DNA of 64,000 nucleotides from Cellvibrio fontiphilus_A. Its GTDB lineage: Bacteria; Pseudomonadota; Gammaproteobacteria; Pseudomonadales; Cellvibrionaceae. This document shows, piece after piece, positions 52,649 through 61,911 of this stretch; position 1 is the first letter of the stretch, and each line of letters begins with the position of its first letter. The notes below the pieces were generated by a model. It was not told the DNA's origin, made no database searches, and saw only the letters and a program-made list of their open reading frames with translations. The DNA is taken from contig NZ_JBHRTF010000003.1 of assembly GCF_042646205.1 (NCBI RefSeq), positions 372,001 through 436,000 of the forward strand, read 5' to 3'. Made by a program: the position numbers and the translations under genes.

Positions 52649-54238
52649 ATGCAAGTCAAACGTTTCGTAGCTGCCGATATGCGCCGTGCGTTGGAATTGG
52701 TTCGCCAGGAGCTGGGGCCAGATGCAATTATTCTCTCCAGCAACCGTATCCCTGAGGGAGTGGAGTTGCTGACTACCATGGGTTCGGATTACGAGCTGAA
52801 ACAGCTTCAAACCCGTCCGTTTTCCGAGGCGACTTTTGCCCCCAGCGAGCCATTGCTGAGTGATGGCGATTTATCGCCACGGGTTTTGGAGCGCCAGCCT
52901 GCGCGTAAAAATGTGGCGCCGGTAATCAGCCAGATTCCCGATCACCCCAACGCCGGTAAAACCGGCGCTCAACTGGCGGACGATATAGAGCGCGCGCATC
53001 AACGGATGATTGCGGCCCGCAAGGCAGAGGAATCTGCCAAAGAATTTTTGGTGGGTAAAAATACGGTGGTAAATGCTGGAATTCCGCGCCATGCCTCTGC
53101 GCCGGCGGCATCGCCCAAAAAAGGCATGAGTGCTGCGGAGCGCTATCCGCTGGTTGATCCGGCGCCGGCACCTGCCGCCAAGACCTTAACCCCTGACTCA
53201 CTGTCATTTCGCGATGCCTTGCTCAGCAATACCCGCAGTGTCCAGGATCAAAAAATCGATGCGTTGCTCACTGGCAATCACATCGCCAACAACACAACCA
53301 AGCCCACCGTTGCTCCAGTGGTTTCCGCACCGGATGTGCTCGATCAAAACGCCCAATTGAGTGAGTTGCAAGCGGAAATCGCCGATATGCGATTACTGCT
53401 GGAGCAGCAGCTGGATCGTTTGACTGGTCAGCAAACCATCGCCAACGACTCCCCCATACTGGCAAGTATTGCTCGTCGTCTGGAGCGCCTGAGTTTGCCA
53501 AAAGAAGTAATCGCCAAAGTGATTAGTGCTTGTACTAAAACCAAAACTCTCGGTGAAGCCTGGCCGGACGCTCTGGCCAATCTGGCCCATCAGCTGCCAG
53601 TGAATGGCCGTGATATTGTCGATCAGGGCGGTATTTTTGCGTTTGTTGGCCCCACTGGTTCAGGTAAAACTACCACTATCGGAAAGCTGGCCGCGCGCTA
53701 TGTGCTGCAGCATGGCGCTGACAAGGTGGCGATTATCACCACCGACACTTATCGCATTGCGGCTCACGATCAATTGCGTTCGCTGGCGCGTATTTTGCGC
53801 GTGCCGGTGCGTGTGGTCGATGAAGCTAACCCACTGGATGCAGTATTGCGCAGCTTGCGTCACTGCTTATTGGTGTTGATCGATACGGCAGGTTTCCGCC
53901 ATGGCGACCCGCATTTAAAGGCCCAGCTGAAAGCCTTGGCAGATCAACCGCAAGTGAAAACCTATCTGGTAATGTCATCCAACAGTCAGGCGCAAATGCT
54001 AAAAGCCTCGGTGCATGCCTATGGTGCTGCGCGCTTGCAAGGGTGTGTGCTGACCAAGCTGGATGAAACCGCTGGCATTGGTGAAGCGCTGGGCGTGGTG
54101 ATGCAAAGCCGCCTGCCGATTGCCTACACCACCGATGGTCAGGACATTCCCAAAAATCTGGAAGTGGCGCGAGCACACCAGTTGGTGGCCCGTGCTGTCG
54201 CTTTGCTTAAAACGACAACAGCAACGGCGGTTTCTTAA
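52649..54238 (+). CDS. flhF: Flagellar placement GTPase FlhF
   Basis: 529 residues from the ATG at 52649 with GGGAG upstream. Begins M-Q-V-K-R-F-V-A-A-D-M-R-R-A-L-E. A disordered B region of about 230 residues leads to an SRP-type GTPase domain: G-P-T-G-S-G-K-T-T-T-I-G-K-L, T-T-D-T-Y-R, D-T-A-G and T-K-L-D-E-T. P. aeruginosa FlhF has about 430 residues, so the middle region is about 100 longer. Sets the polar site and number of flagella together with FleN. Confidence 0.95.
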   Translation: MQVKRFVAADMRRALELVRQELGPDAIILSSNRIPEGVELLTTMGSDYELKQLQTRPFSEATFAPSEPLLSDGDLSPRVLERQPARKNVAPVISQIPDHPNAGKTGAQLADDIERAHQRMIAARKAEESAKEFLVGKNTVVNAGIPRHASAPAASPKKGMSAAERYPLVDPAPAPAAKTLTPDSLSFRDALLSNTRSVQDQKIDALLTGNHIANNTTKPTVAPVVSAPDVLDQNAQLSELQAEIADMRLLLEQQLDRLTGQQTIANDSPILASIARRLERLSLPKEVIAKVISACTKTKTLGEAWPDALANLAHQLPVNGRDIVDQGGIFAFVGPTGSGKTTTIGKLAARYVLQHGADKVAIITTDTYRIAAHDQLRSLARILRVPVRVVDEANPLDAVLRSLRHCLLVLIDTAGFRHGDPHLKAQLKALADQPQVKTYLVMSSNSQAQMLKASVHAYGAARLQGCVLTKLDETAGIGEALGVVMQSRLPIAYTTDGQDIPKNLEVARAHQLVARAVALLKTTTATAVS

Positions 54239-54402
54239 CCAGTAAATCTATATAAGCCCATGATTTTAGCGGTGAAACTGAAATTTATCGGATCTTTTTC
54301 CAATCCCTATCTATACTCAGTTCACCAGTGGCGCGCGACAAAAAGGTCGTAATACTGAACAGCGGCCGCGCTTAAAAAGAATATGTTTGGAGTTACCTGT
54401 AG

Positions 54403-55227
54403 ATGAGCCAAGTGCGACCCGTTCAAGTTATCGCCGTGTCCGGCGGCAAAGGCGGAGTAGGCAAGAGCAACATTTCCGTCAACCTGAGTATTGCCTTGGC
54501 AGAATTGCGTCGTCGGGTGGTATTGCTGGATGCTGACTTGGGGCTCGCTAATGTCGATGTATTGTTGGGCATTCGTGCAACTCACACACTTGCCGATGTT
54601 CTGGCGGGAACCCATTCGCTCAGTGATGTTCTGGTCACCGGCCCCGCCGGCGTAAAAATAGTACCCGCTTCATCAGGCGTGCAACGCATGGCCGAATTGA
54701 GTAGTGCAGAGCACGTCGGCCTGATCAATGCGTTTAACGAATTGTCAGATCAAGTGGATATTTTGGTGATAGATACTGCTGCCGGGATATCCGACACGGT
54801 GGTGAGTTTTGTGCGCGCCGCCAACGAAGTCATTATTGTTGTCTGTGATGAGCCATCCTCAATCACCGACTCCTACGCCCTCATTAAATTACTCAACAAA
54901 GAATATGGAATGCAGCGCTTCCGGGTTGTTGCAAACATGACGCGCACCCAGCAGGAAGGTATGAATATGTTCAACAAACTGAATACCGTTTGTGAGCGTT
55001 TCCTGGATGTAACCCTGCAGTTTGTTGGTCAAATTCCGTTTGATGAAAACGTGCGCAAAGCTGTGCAAAAGCAAAAAGCGCTGTTGGAATTTGCGCCCAA
55101 TTCCAAAGCGGCGGTAGCAATTCGCGCACTGGCTCAAGCCGTTGATAAATGGCCACTGCCTTATTCGCCCACCGGGCGTTTGGAGTTTTTTGTCGAGCGG
55201 TTATTGCAGGCAGCAAACGCGCGTTAA
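54403..55227 (+). CDS. fleN: Flagellar number regulator FleN (MinD-like ATPase)
   Basis: 274 residues. Deviant Walker A G-G-K-G-G-V-G-K-S, D-A-D-L-G-L-A-N-V-D and I-D-T-A-A-G-I identify a MinD/ParA ATPase of the FleN/FlhG type. It limits flagellar number by antagonising FleQ and FlhF. Sits 164 bases downstream of flhF. Confidence 0.95.
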   Translation: MSQVRPVQVIAVSGGKGGVGKSNISVNLSIALAELRRRVVLLDADLGLANVDVLLGIRATHTLADVLAGTHSLSDVLVTGPAGVKIVPASSGVQRMAELSSAEHVGLINAFNELSDQVDILVIDTAAGISDTVVSFVRAANEVIIVVCDEPSSITDSYALIKLLNKEYGMQRFRVVANMTRTQQEGMNMFNKLNTVCERFLDVTLQFVGQIPFDENVRKAVQKQKALLEFAPNSKAAVAIRALAQAVDKWPLPYSPTGRLEFFVERLLQAANAR

Positions 55228-55352
55228 TAAAGAATAGTGTGCCCATTTGCCGGTTTCGTTGCGGCGAGTGATATCGGTGAGTTGCCGGTTGTAAACAGGT
55301 GAGGCGAGGGTGCCAGTAGTGACGGCAGTTTCTGCCAAACAGAAGGTGTTCG

Positions 55353-56096
55353 ATGGCCGCAGTCAATGGTTTAGCCATGTACGATAAAAAGACCTTGCTC
55401 GATGCGCAAATCAATATCGAAGATTTCGCTCCGCTGGTAAAGCGCATCGCCTACCACATGATGCTGCGCATGCCTGCCTCAGTGCAGGTCGATGACCTTA
55501 TTCAAGCGGGCATGATTGGTTTAATTGAAGCCTCCCAAAAATACGATGCCTCCCGTGGCGCCAGTTTTGAAACCTACGCAGGTATTCGTATCCGTGGTGC
55601 CATTGTGGACGAAATGCGTCGTGGTGATTGGGTTCCACGCTCTGTGCACCGCAATGCGCGCCGTGTGGCCCGCGCTGTTGCCGTAGTAGAGGCGCGCACC
55701 GGGCGTGATGCGAGCGATGCGGAAGTCGCCGCTGAGTTGGAGGTATCGCTAGAAGAATATTTTGAAATGCTGCAGGACGCCAACGGCAGCCGTCTTTTCA
55801 GTTACGAAGAAACCTTCGGTGAAGAAGACAGCAATATCGATGCGTCTGAACACAGCAGCGCCTTTGCCAGCCCATTGGAAGGTGTACAGCGCGAAGGGCT
55901 TAAACGCGCGTTGGCCGATGCTATTACCCAGTTACCTGAACGCGAGCGCATGGTGCTAGCGCTTTATTACGATCAGGAATTGAATCTGAAAGAGATTGGG
56001 TTGGTATTGGGTGTTAGTGAATCCCGTGTTAGCCAAATTCATAGCCAAGCGGCCGCTCGCTTGCGCAATCGGCTGGGCGGTTGGCAGCCCACATAA
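55353..56096 (+). CDS. fliA: Flagellar sigma factor FliA (sigma-28)
   Basis: 247 residues with regions 2 (V-D-D-L-I-Q-A-G-M-I-G-L-I-E), 3 and 4 (L-N-L-K-E-I-G-L-V-L-G-V-S-E-S-R-V-S-Q-I) of a flagellar sigma factor. Directs late flagellar and chemotaxis genes and is held by FlgM until the hook is complete. GAAGGTG precedes the ATG. Confidence 0.96.
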   Translation: MAAVNGLAMYDKKTLLDAQINIEDFAPLVKRIAYHMMLRMPASVQVDDLIQAGMIGLIEASQKYDASRGASFETYAGIRIRGAIVDEMRRGDWVPRSVHRNARRVARAVAVVEARTGRDASDAEVAAELEVSLEEYFEMLQDANGSRLFSYEETFGEEDSNIDASEHSSAFASPLEGVQREGLKRALADAITQLPERERMVLALYYDQELNLKEIGLVLGVSESRVSQIHSQAAARLRNRLGGWQPT

Positions 56097-56138
56097 GTTG
56101 AGCAAAAAGTAATCGCTCTGATCGAATTAGATTAAAGT

Positions 56139-56150
56139 CTGAGCGCTCAG
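56139..56150. repeat. 12-bp perfect palindrome upstream of cheY
   Basis: CTGAGCGCTCAG lies 43 bases after the fliA stop and could be a regulator site or part of a hairpin. No T run follows. Confidence 0.5.
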
Positions 56151-56197
56151 GTGCTAATTAGTCTGTAAATACAACAATTTGCGCTATTATTTGCAGT

Positions 56198-56224
56198 AAA
56201 AGTTGAAGATTTACGCGCCGTCAC
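56198..56224 (+). promoter_or_regulatory. Possible sigma-28 (FliA) promoter of cheYZAB
   Basis: AAAAGTTG (56198-56205), 11-base spacer, GCCGTCAC (56217-56224). It matches the sigma-28 elements TAAAGTTT and GCCGATAA at 6 of 8 and 5 of 8 with the right spacing. Predicted start about 60 bases before cheY. Confidence 0.55.
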
Positions 56225-56293
56225 TGGCTAGAGCTTCAACTCCTACTAGACTATGAATTAACAAAATTCCCTTCTGGGTTATTGGAGGTTGCG

Positions 56294-56677
56294 TTGGATA
56301 AGAATATGAAAATCCTGATTGTTGATGACTTTTCAACAATGCGGCGGATCATTAAAAACTTGCTGCGGGATTTGGGGTTTTCCAATACCCACGAAGCAGA
56401 TGACGGTGTCACTGCTTTGCCCATGCTTAAAAATGGCGATTTCCAATTTCTGGTGACTGACTGGAACATGCCTGGCATGACCGGTATTGACTTGCTCAAA
56501 GCGGTGCGCGCTGATGAAAAGCTCCGCACCTTGCCAGTACTTATGGTAACGGCTGAAGCCAAGCGCGATCAGATCATTGAAGCGGCTCAGGCGGGAGTAA
56601 ATGGTTATGTAGTCAAACCTTTTACTGCACAGGCGCTGAAGGAAAAAATCGAGAAAATTTTTGAGCGGGTTGGATAA
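56294..56677 (+). CDS. cheY: Chemotaxis response regulator CheY
   Basis: 127 residues. I choose the TTG at 56294 because GGAGG (56284-56288) is five bases upstream; the ATG at 56306 has no comparable site but gives the usual CheY length of 123. Acidic pair D-D, phospho-acceptor Asp56 (V-T-D-W-N-M-P), and V-K-P-F. Phospho-CheY binds FliM to change motor rotation. Confidence 0.95.
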   Translation: MDKNMKILIVDDFSTMRRIIKNLLRDLGFSNTHEADDGVTALPMLKNGDFQFLVTDWNMPGMTGIDLLKAVRADEKLRTLPVLMVTAEAKRDQIIEAAQAGVNGYVVKPFTAQALKEKIEKIFERVG

Positions 56678-56710
56678 AACCGTCGATTGAATAATAAATA
56701 AGGCGTCGCC

Positions 56711-57514
56711 ATGGCATCAGAAACCCAAACATCCTTCAATGACGAATTTGTCGTCGAATTGAGAGAGTGCGCCAAGTTGCTTGCAGAAAAACTGCAAAGT
56801 AACCAAATCGAAGAAGCATCGATTTTGATTCAGACGATTACCCAGTCGCGCGACCGACATATCTTTCAATCTGTTGGTCGTTTAACACGCGGTTTGCATG
56901 ATGCGATTGTCAATTTCAATGTTGATGCAGATTTAAGTAAAGAACCGCCCAAAATTGAAAATTCGGATATCCACGACGCTTCAAACCGGTTGAATTACGT
57001 TATTGAATTAACGCAAAAAGCCGCTGAAAAAACCATGGATGTGGTAGACGAAGCAGCCCCTATTGCGATGAACCTTGGCCAAGAAGCCAGCAGTTTGCGC
57101 AGCGAGTGGGCGCGACTAAAGCGCCGTGAAATGAGCGCAGATGAATTTCGTCAGCTCTATGAGCGCATGGATGTTTTTTTAGGCCAAATGGTTACTGGTA
57201 CTGAACAGCTCGGCAAAAACCTGCAAGACATTGTGCTTGAACAGGGCTTTCAGGATTTAACTGGCCAGGTCTTAAAACGCGTTATCGGTTTAATCAATGA
57301 TGTTGAAAAAGATTTAGTAAGTTTGGTGCGAATTGCCGGGCAGGTGGAAGAGATCACTGGTCTTGGTAATGATCGTGAAACCGTCGCACACGATATGGAA
57401 ATTATGCACAAACGTAAAACTGAAGCCGAAGGGCCACAAATTAACAAAGAGCGGGCAGATGTAGTATCCGGGCAAGATGATGTGGATGACTTGTTATCCA
57501 GCCTTGGTTTTTAA
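56711..57514 (+). CDS. cheZ: CheY phosphatase CheZ
   Basis: 267 residues, a long helical hairpin. The catalytic-Gln region is E-Q-G-F-Q-D-L-T-G-Q-V-L-K. The C-terminal tip D-D-V-D-D-L-L-S-S-L-G-F is the CheY-binding peptide and resembles the FliM N-terminus. Dephosphorylates CheY. Confidence 0.95.
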   Translation: MASETQTSFNDEFVVELRECAKLLAEKLQSNQIEEASILIQTITQSRDRHIFQSVGRLTRGLHDAIVNFNVDADLSKEPPKIENSDIHDASNRLNYVIELTQKAAEKTMDVVDEAAPIAMNLGQEASSLRSEWARLKRREMSADEFRQLYERMDVFLGQMVTGTEQLGKNLQDIVLEQGFQDLTGQVLKRVIGLINDVEKDLVSLVRIAGQVEEITGLGNDRETVAHDMEIMHKRKTEAEGPQINKERADVVSGQDDVDDLLSSLGF

Positions 57515-57540
57515 ACTGCAGGTCACTCGAGGAAAGTTGA

Positions 57541-59913
57541 ATGAGTTTTGGTGATGACGAGGATATCCTCCAGGATTTTCTGGTAGAGGCAGGCGAAATT
57601 CTCGAGCGCCTCAGCCAGCAATTGGTTGACCTGGAGCAGCGCCCGGAAGATAAAGATTTGCTCAATGCGATCTTCCGCGGTTTTCACACTGTAAAAGGTG
57701 GTGCTGGTTTTCTGGCGCTTACCCCCATGGTGGAATGTTGTCACCTCACCGAAAACCTGTTTGATATTTTGCGTAATGGCAAACGCGCTGTTACTTCGGA
57801 ATTAATGGATGTTGTGCTTTCCGCATTGGATATGGTGAACCAGCAGTTTGAGTTGGTATCCCAACGCGAGGAGTTGCCACCCGTAGACCAAGGGTTAATT
57901 GCTGCACTGGAGCGCCTGGTTTCTTGCGAAGATCTACACGAAAGTGAAGCATCCGAAACGCCAGCAGAGGCAGCGGCGCCAGAGCTAACGAGCCATTCTG
58001 ATAATTCTATTCAGCACCACTCCGAGTCCCAGCCTGCGTCGGGCGACATCACAGATGCAGAATTTGAACAGCTGCTTGACGCCATATCCGGTGCGCAACC
58101 AGCAGCCAGTTCTGCCAGTGCGACATCCTCACACGAGCCTGCTCCCACAGCAGTTGCCAGTGGTCATGATGATATTTCTGAAGATGAGTTCGAGGCATTA
58201 CTCGATCAATTACATGGCAAAGGCAAGGGACCAGGTATTCAAACCCCACCAGTCGCCCCAGTTGCTGCAAACCCGGTAGCGGCAACGGCAACAACAGCTT
58301 CTGGTGATGAGATTTCAGAAGACGAATTTGAAGCTCTATTAGATCAGCTGCACGGTAAGGGCAAGGGGCCAGGCATCAATGCTGCTCCTGCGCCAGTTGC
58401 TGCAGTCTCTAGCCCCGCCCCCGAGGCTACCAGTGGGGCAGGCGACCTGATTACAGATGATGAATTTGATGCGTTACTTGACCAGTTGCACGGTAAGGGT
58501 AAGGGGCCGGGTACGGCTGCAACTGACAGCCTAAACACTCCTGCAGCCGCGTCATCGGCGCCAGTTGCCAAACCAGCAGCACCAAAAACTGCCCCCAAAC
58601 CCGAGTCAAAACCAGAAGCGGCTAAAGCAGCGGCGCCAGTGCCGGCGGCTAAAAAAGTCGAGCCCGCCAAACCCGCCGCTGTCAGTGCCCCAGTCGCCGC
58701 ACCTGCGGTAGATAAAGAGGCTCCTGCAGTGGAGACCACCGTGCGTGTGGACACCCAGCGCCTCGATGACATTATGAATATGGTGGGCGAGCTGGTTTTG
58801 GTGCGCAATCGCCTGGTGCGCTTGGGTAACGGCTCAACCAATGAAGCCCTGGCAAAAGCAGTGGCCAACCTGGATGTTGTGACCGCGGATTTGCAAACAT
58901 CCGTGATGAAAACCCGCATGCAGCCAATCAAAAAAGTGTTTGGCCGCTTCCCGCGTGTAGTGCGTGATTTGGCGCGTAGCCTGCGTAAAGAAATTAATTT
59001 GGAATTAGTGGGTGAAGAAACCGATCTGGATAAAAATCTGGTGGAGGCGCTTGCTGATCCACTGGTGCATTTGGTCCGCAATTCGGTTGACCATGGCATA
59101 GAATTCCCCGATGTGCGCGAGGCTAATGGTAAGCCTCGCGTTGGTCAGGTGGTGCTTTCTGCAGAGCAAGAGGGCGACCATATCCTGCTGTCGATCAGTG
59201 ATGACGGTGCGGGTATGGATCCGGTGAAACTGCGCCGCATCGCCGTAGAAAAAGGCATGTTCGATGAGGATACCGCTAATCGTTTGTCCGACACCGAAGC
59301 CTACAACTTAATTTTTGCTCCCGGTTTTTCCACCAAAAAAGAAATTTCCGATGTGTCCGGCCGTGGCGTCGGCATGGATGTCGTAAAAACCAAAATCACC
59401 CAACTTAACGGCACGGTGGAAATTAAATCCGAGTTGGGAAAAGGCACCCGTTTTATTATCAAAGTGCCACTGACTCTGGCAATCATGCCCACCTTGATGT
59501 TTATGCTTGGTCAGCAAACCTTTGCGTTTCCACTGGTCAGCGTGAATGAAATCTTCCATATGGATCTGACCAAGAGTCACATAGTGGATGGACAGGACTG
59601 CGTTGCTATTCGCGATCAGGCGATTCCACTTTTCTATATGAAAGATTGGTTAGTAAAAAACGCTTTTGGTCATCGTCCTGATAACGCACACGTAGTCATA
59701 GTTACTGTGGGCTCGCGTCGTGTGGGTTTTGTAGTGGATCAGTTGATTGGCCAAGAAGAAGTGGTAATCAAACCTTTAGGCAAAATGCTGCAGGGTACGC
59801 CTGGCATGGCGGGTGCCACTATTACCGGTGATGGCACCATTGCGCTGATTCTGGACATTCCAAGTTTGTTGCGTCGCTATGCAAAAGGTTCTGCCGGCTG
59901 GGGGCATAGCTAA
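57541..59913 (+). CDS. cheA: Chemotaxis histidine kinase CheA
   Basis: 790 residues, longer than the about 650-residue E. coli enzyme. P1 HPt domain with phospho-His49 (F-R-G-F-H-T-V-K-G-G-A-G-F). Between about 170 and 325 there is no folded P2 but a disordered linker with four motifs of the form I-x-x-x-E-F-x-x-L-L-D, at 42, 46 and 46 residue intervals. Then Ala/Pro-rich linker, P3 dimerisation (about 400-460), P4 kinase (H-L-V-R-N-S-V-D-H-G-I, D-D-G-A-G-M-D) and P5 CheW-like domain. Phosphorylates CheY and CheB. Confidence 0.96.
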   Translation: MSFGDDEDILQDFLVEAGEILERLSQQLVDLEQRPEDKDLLNAIFRGFHTVKGGAGFLALTPMVECCHLTENLFDILRNGKRAVTSELMDVVLSALDMVNQQFELVSQREELPPVDQGLIAALERLVSCEDLHESEASETPAEAAAPELTSHSDNSIQHHSESQPASGDITDAEFEQLLDAISGAQPAASSASATSSHEPAPTAVASGHDDISEDEFEALLDQLHGKGKGPGIQTPPVAPVAANPVAATATTASGDEISEDEFEALLDQLHGKGKGPGINAAPAPVAAVSSPAPEATSGAGDLITDDEFDALLDQLHGKGKGPGTAATDSLNTPAAASSAPVAKPAAPKTAPKPESKPEAAKAAAPVPAAKKVEPAKPAAVSAPVAAPAVDKEAPAVETTVRVDTQRLDDIMNMVGELVLVRNRLVRLGNGSTNEALAKAVANLDVVTADLQTSVMKTRMQPIKKVFGRFPRVVRDLARSLRKEINLELVGEETDLDKNLVEALADPLVHLVRNSVDHGIEFPDVREANGKPRVGQVVLSAEQEGDHILLSISDDGAGMDPVKLRRIAVEKGMFDEDTANRLSDTEAYNLIFAPGFSTKKEISDVSGRGVGMDVVKTKITQLNGTVEIKSELGKGTRFIIKVPLTLAIMPTLMFMLGQQTFAFPLVSVNEIFHMDLTKSHIVDGQDCVAIRDQAIPLFYMKDWLVKNAFGHRPDNAHVVIVTVGSRRVGFVVDQLIGQEEVVIKPLGKMLQGTPGMAGATITGDGTIALILDIPSLLRRYAKGSAGWGHS
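58045..58514 (+). repeat. Repeated 138-bp unit in the cheA linker
   Basis: Codons for the motif-start Ile are at 58048, 58174, 58312 and 58450. The last three are exactly 138 bases apart and share D-E-F-E/D-A-L-L-D-Q-L-H-G-K-G-K-G-P-G; the first is partial. In-frame duplication of 46 residues explains the extra length of this CheA. Confidence 0.9.
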
Positions 59914-60005
59914 TTTATTGAGTGCCATGGTGGTACTGGTTAGGCGATTTAATGCGGCCTCTTCGTCTATTCTTTTTAAATATTTTCCCTTGCGGAGCGC
60001 GATAG

Positions 60006-61151
60006 ATGCCTTTCCGGGTATTAGTAGTTGATGATTCCAATTTCTTTCAGCACCGCTTGAAAGACATTATTAATGAGCATCCGGAATTAAAAGTTGTTGG
60101 CATCGCAAGTAATGGGCGTGAAGCTATCGATAAAGCGGCGGAATTAAAGCCGGATATCATCACCATGGATTTTGAAATGCCGGTGATGGATGGTGTTACG
60201 GCAATAAAACACATCATGTCTAACCGCCGCGTGCCCATTTTGATGTTTTCGTCGCTCACCTACGAAGGCGCTAAAATTACGCTGGATGCCTTAGCGGCGG
60301 GTGCTCTTGATTTTATCCCCAAGGATTTTGCCGAAGTCTCGCGCAATTCCGAAGCACTTAAGAAAAAGCTGCACGAGCGATTAATCACGCTGGCTGGTTC
60401 AGGTAGCCGGCCTGTACCCCCTGCTGCGGTCACATCGGTTCCTTCGTCTACATCGGGCACTCCAAGTATTAACTCCTCATTCAAACCCTTAAGCACGCCT
60501 GCACCCTTACCGCGTGTTGCACCTGTGGTTACCGATGAGCCAGTACGTGCATCCTCGGGGTCTGATTCCTATCGCCTTAAAAATAAACCCAAGCTCCTTG
60601 TTATTGGCGCCTCTACAGGCGGGCCGGTTGCGCTTGCTGAAGTATTAATGGCGCTGCCAGCTAATTTTCCGCTGCCTATAGTGCTTGTGCAGCATATGCC
60701 GGAAAATTTCACCAAAGCCTTTGCGGAACGCCTTAATAAGCAGTGTCATATTCGCGTTCGCGAAGCGGTAGACGGTGACCAACTGCAACCGGGTCTTGCA
60801 TTGCTGGCACCCGGCGGTAAACAGCTTATGCTGGATAAGCGCAATGGCGGTTCAGTGCGTGTTTTGCCAGACGACGAGCGTGTGAATTACAAACCCTCGC
60901 TCGATATCACCTTTGGGTCTGCTGCCAACAATTATGCAGACAAGGTATTGGGCGTAGTGTTAACCGGTATGGGGTCGGATGGCTGCAACGGCGCACGGCT
61001 ATTAAAAGAGGCCGGTTCATCACTCTGGTCACAGGATGAAGCCAGTTGTGTTATTTATGGCATGCCCATGGCGGTAGCTCGCGCTGGGTTAACTGATAAG
61101 GTGCTAAGCCTCAAGGATATAGGGCCGCGCTTGGTGAAGGAGCTTATGTGA
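60006..61151 (+). CDS. cheB: Chemotaxis methylesterase CheB
   Basis: 381 residues. Receiver domain with D-D and Asp55 (I-T-M-D-F-E-M-P-V-M-D-G), a proline/serine-rich linker of about 60 residues, and the methylesterase domain with catalytic Ser in G-A-S-T-G-G-P, His in V-Q-H-M-P and Asp in M-G-S-D-G. Removes methyl groups from receptors and deamidates glutamines. Stop overlaps the next gene start. Confidence 0.96.
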   Translation: MPFRVLVVDDSNFFQHRLKDIINEHPELKVVGIASNGREAIDKAAELKPDIITMDFEMPVMDGVTAIKHIMSNRRVPILMFSSLTYEGAKITLDALAAGALDFIPKDFAEVSRNSEALKKKLHERLITLAGSGSRPVPPAAVTSVPSSTSGTPSINSSFKPLSTPAPLPRVAPVVTDEPVRASSGSDSYRLKNKPKLLVIGASTGGPVALAEVLMALPANFPLPIVLVQHMPENFTKAFAERLNKQCHIRVREAVDGDQLQPGLALLAPGGKQLMLDKRNGGSVRVLPDDERVNYKPSLDITFGSAANNYADKVLGVVLTGMGSDGCNGARLLKEAGSSLWSQDEASCVIYGMPMAVARAGLTDKVLSLKDIGPRLVKELM

Positions 61152-61900
61152 TGGATTTGCTCAGTATTATCGGCGTCATCCTCGCGTTTGCCGCCATTAT
61201 AGGGGGCAATTTTTTAGAGGGCGGAGGCATTGGGACTCTGGTCAACGGGCCGGCTGCATTGATTGTATTGGGTGGTACTTTTGGTGCGGCCATGTTGCAG
61301 ACATCAAAAGTAAATCTACGCCGTGCATTAAAAATTGTTAGCTGGGTTTTTAAGCCCCCCTATGTTCCTTTCAAGCAAGGTATAGCGAATATAGTTCGCT
61401 GGGCAGCGGCGGCACGCAAAGACGGTTTGCTGGGTTTGGAGGAAATTTCCGAGCGCGAAAAAGATAAATTTGCCAAAAAAGGTTTGCAACTATTGGTGGA
61501 TGGTAATGAACCAGAAGTAATTCGCCGCATTCTGGAAACTGATTTGATAGTGAATGAGCAGCGAGATTTTGACGCAATTAAATTTTACGAATCCATGGGT
61601 GGCTATGCGCCTACCATTGGCATTATTGGCGCCGTTATGGGCTTGATCCATGTGATGAACAACCTCGCAGACCCAGCGACTCTTGGGCCTGGAATTGCTA
61701 TCGCTTTTGTGGCCACAATCTATGGTGTTGCGCTTGCGAATTTAGTGTTTATTCCCATCTCCAATAAACTACGCATGTGTGTGAATGAAAACTCACAATA
61801 CCGCGAGTTAATTATTGAAGGCATTATCGCGATTGCTGATGGTGAGAATCCGCGTTCTATTGAAATGAAATTAAACGGTTATTTGCACCCGCTTAACTGA
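61151..61900 (+). CDS. motC: Flagellar motor stator protein, MotA/MotC type
   Basis: 249 residues from the ATG at 61151. Four membrane helices; G-G-Y-A-P-T-I-G-I-I-G-A-V-M-G-L and the cytoplasmic charged loop that drives FliG are typical of MotA-family proteins. The place after cheB is that of P. aeruginosa motC. Pairs with the following MotB-like protein to conduct ions. Confidence 0.93.
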   Translation: MDLLSIIGVILAFAAIIGGNFLEGGGIGTLVNGPAALIVLGGTFGAAMLQTSKVNLRRALKIVSWVFKPPYVPFKQGIANIVRWAAAARKDGLLGLEEISEREKDKFAKKGLQLLVDGNEPEVIRRILETDLIVNEQRDFDAIKFYESMGGYAPTIGIIGAVMGLIHVMNNLADPATLGPGIAIAFVATIYGVALANLVFIPISNKLRMCVNENSQYRELIIEGIIAIADGENPRSIEMKLNGYLHPLN

Positions 61901-61911
61901 CCTTTGTTTAT

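Noticed and set aside
56130..56160. Second sigma-28 promoter around the 12-bp palindrome
   Set aside because: TAAAGTCT is good but the -10 half is poor and spacing is off by one; the site at 56198 is better.
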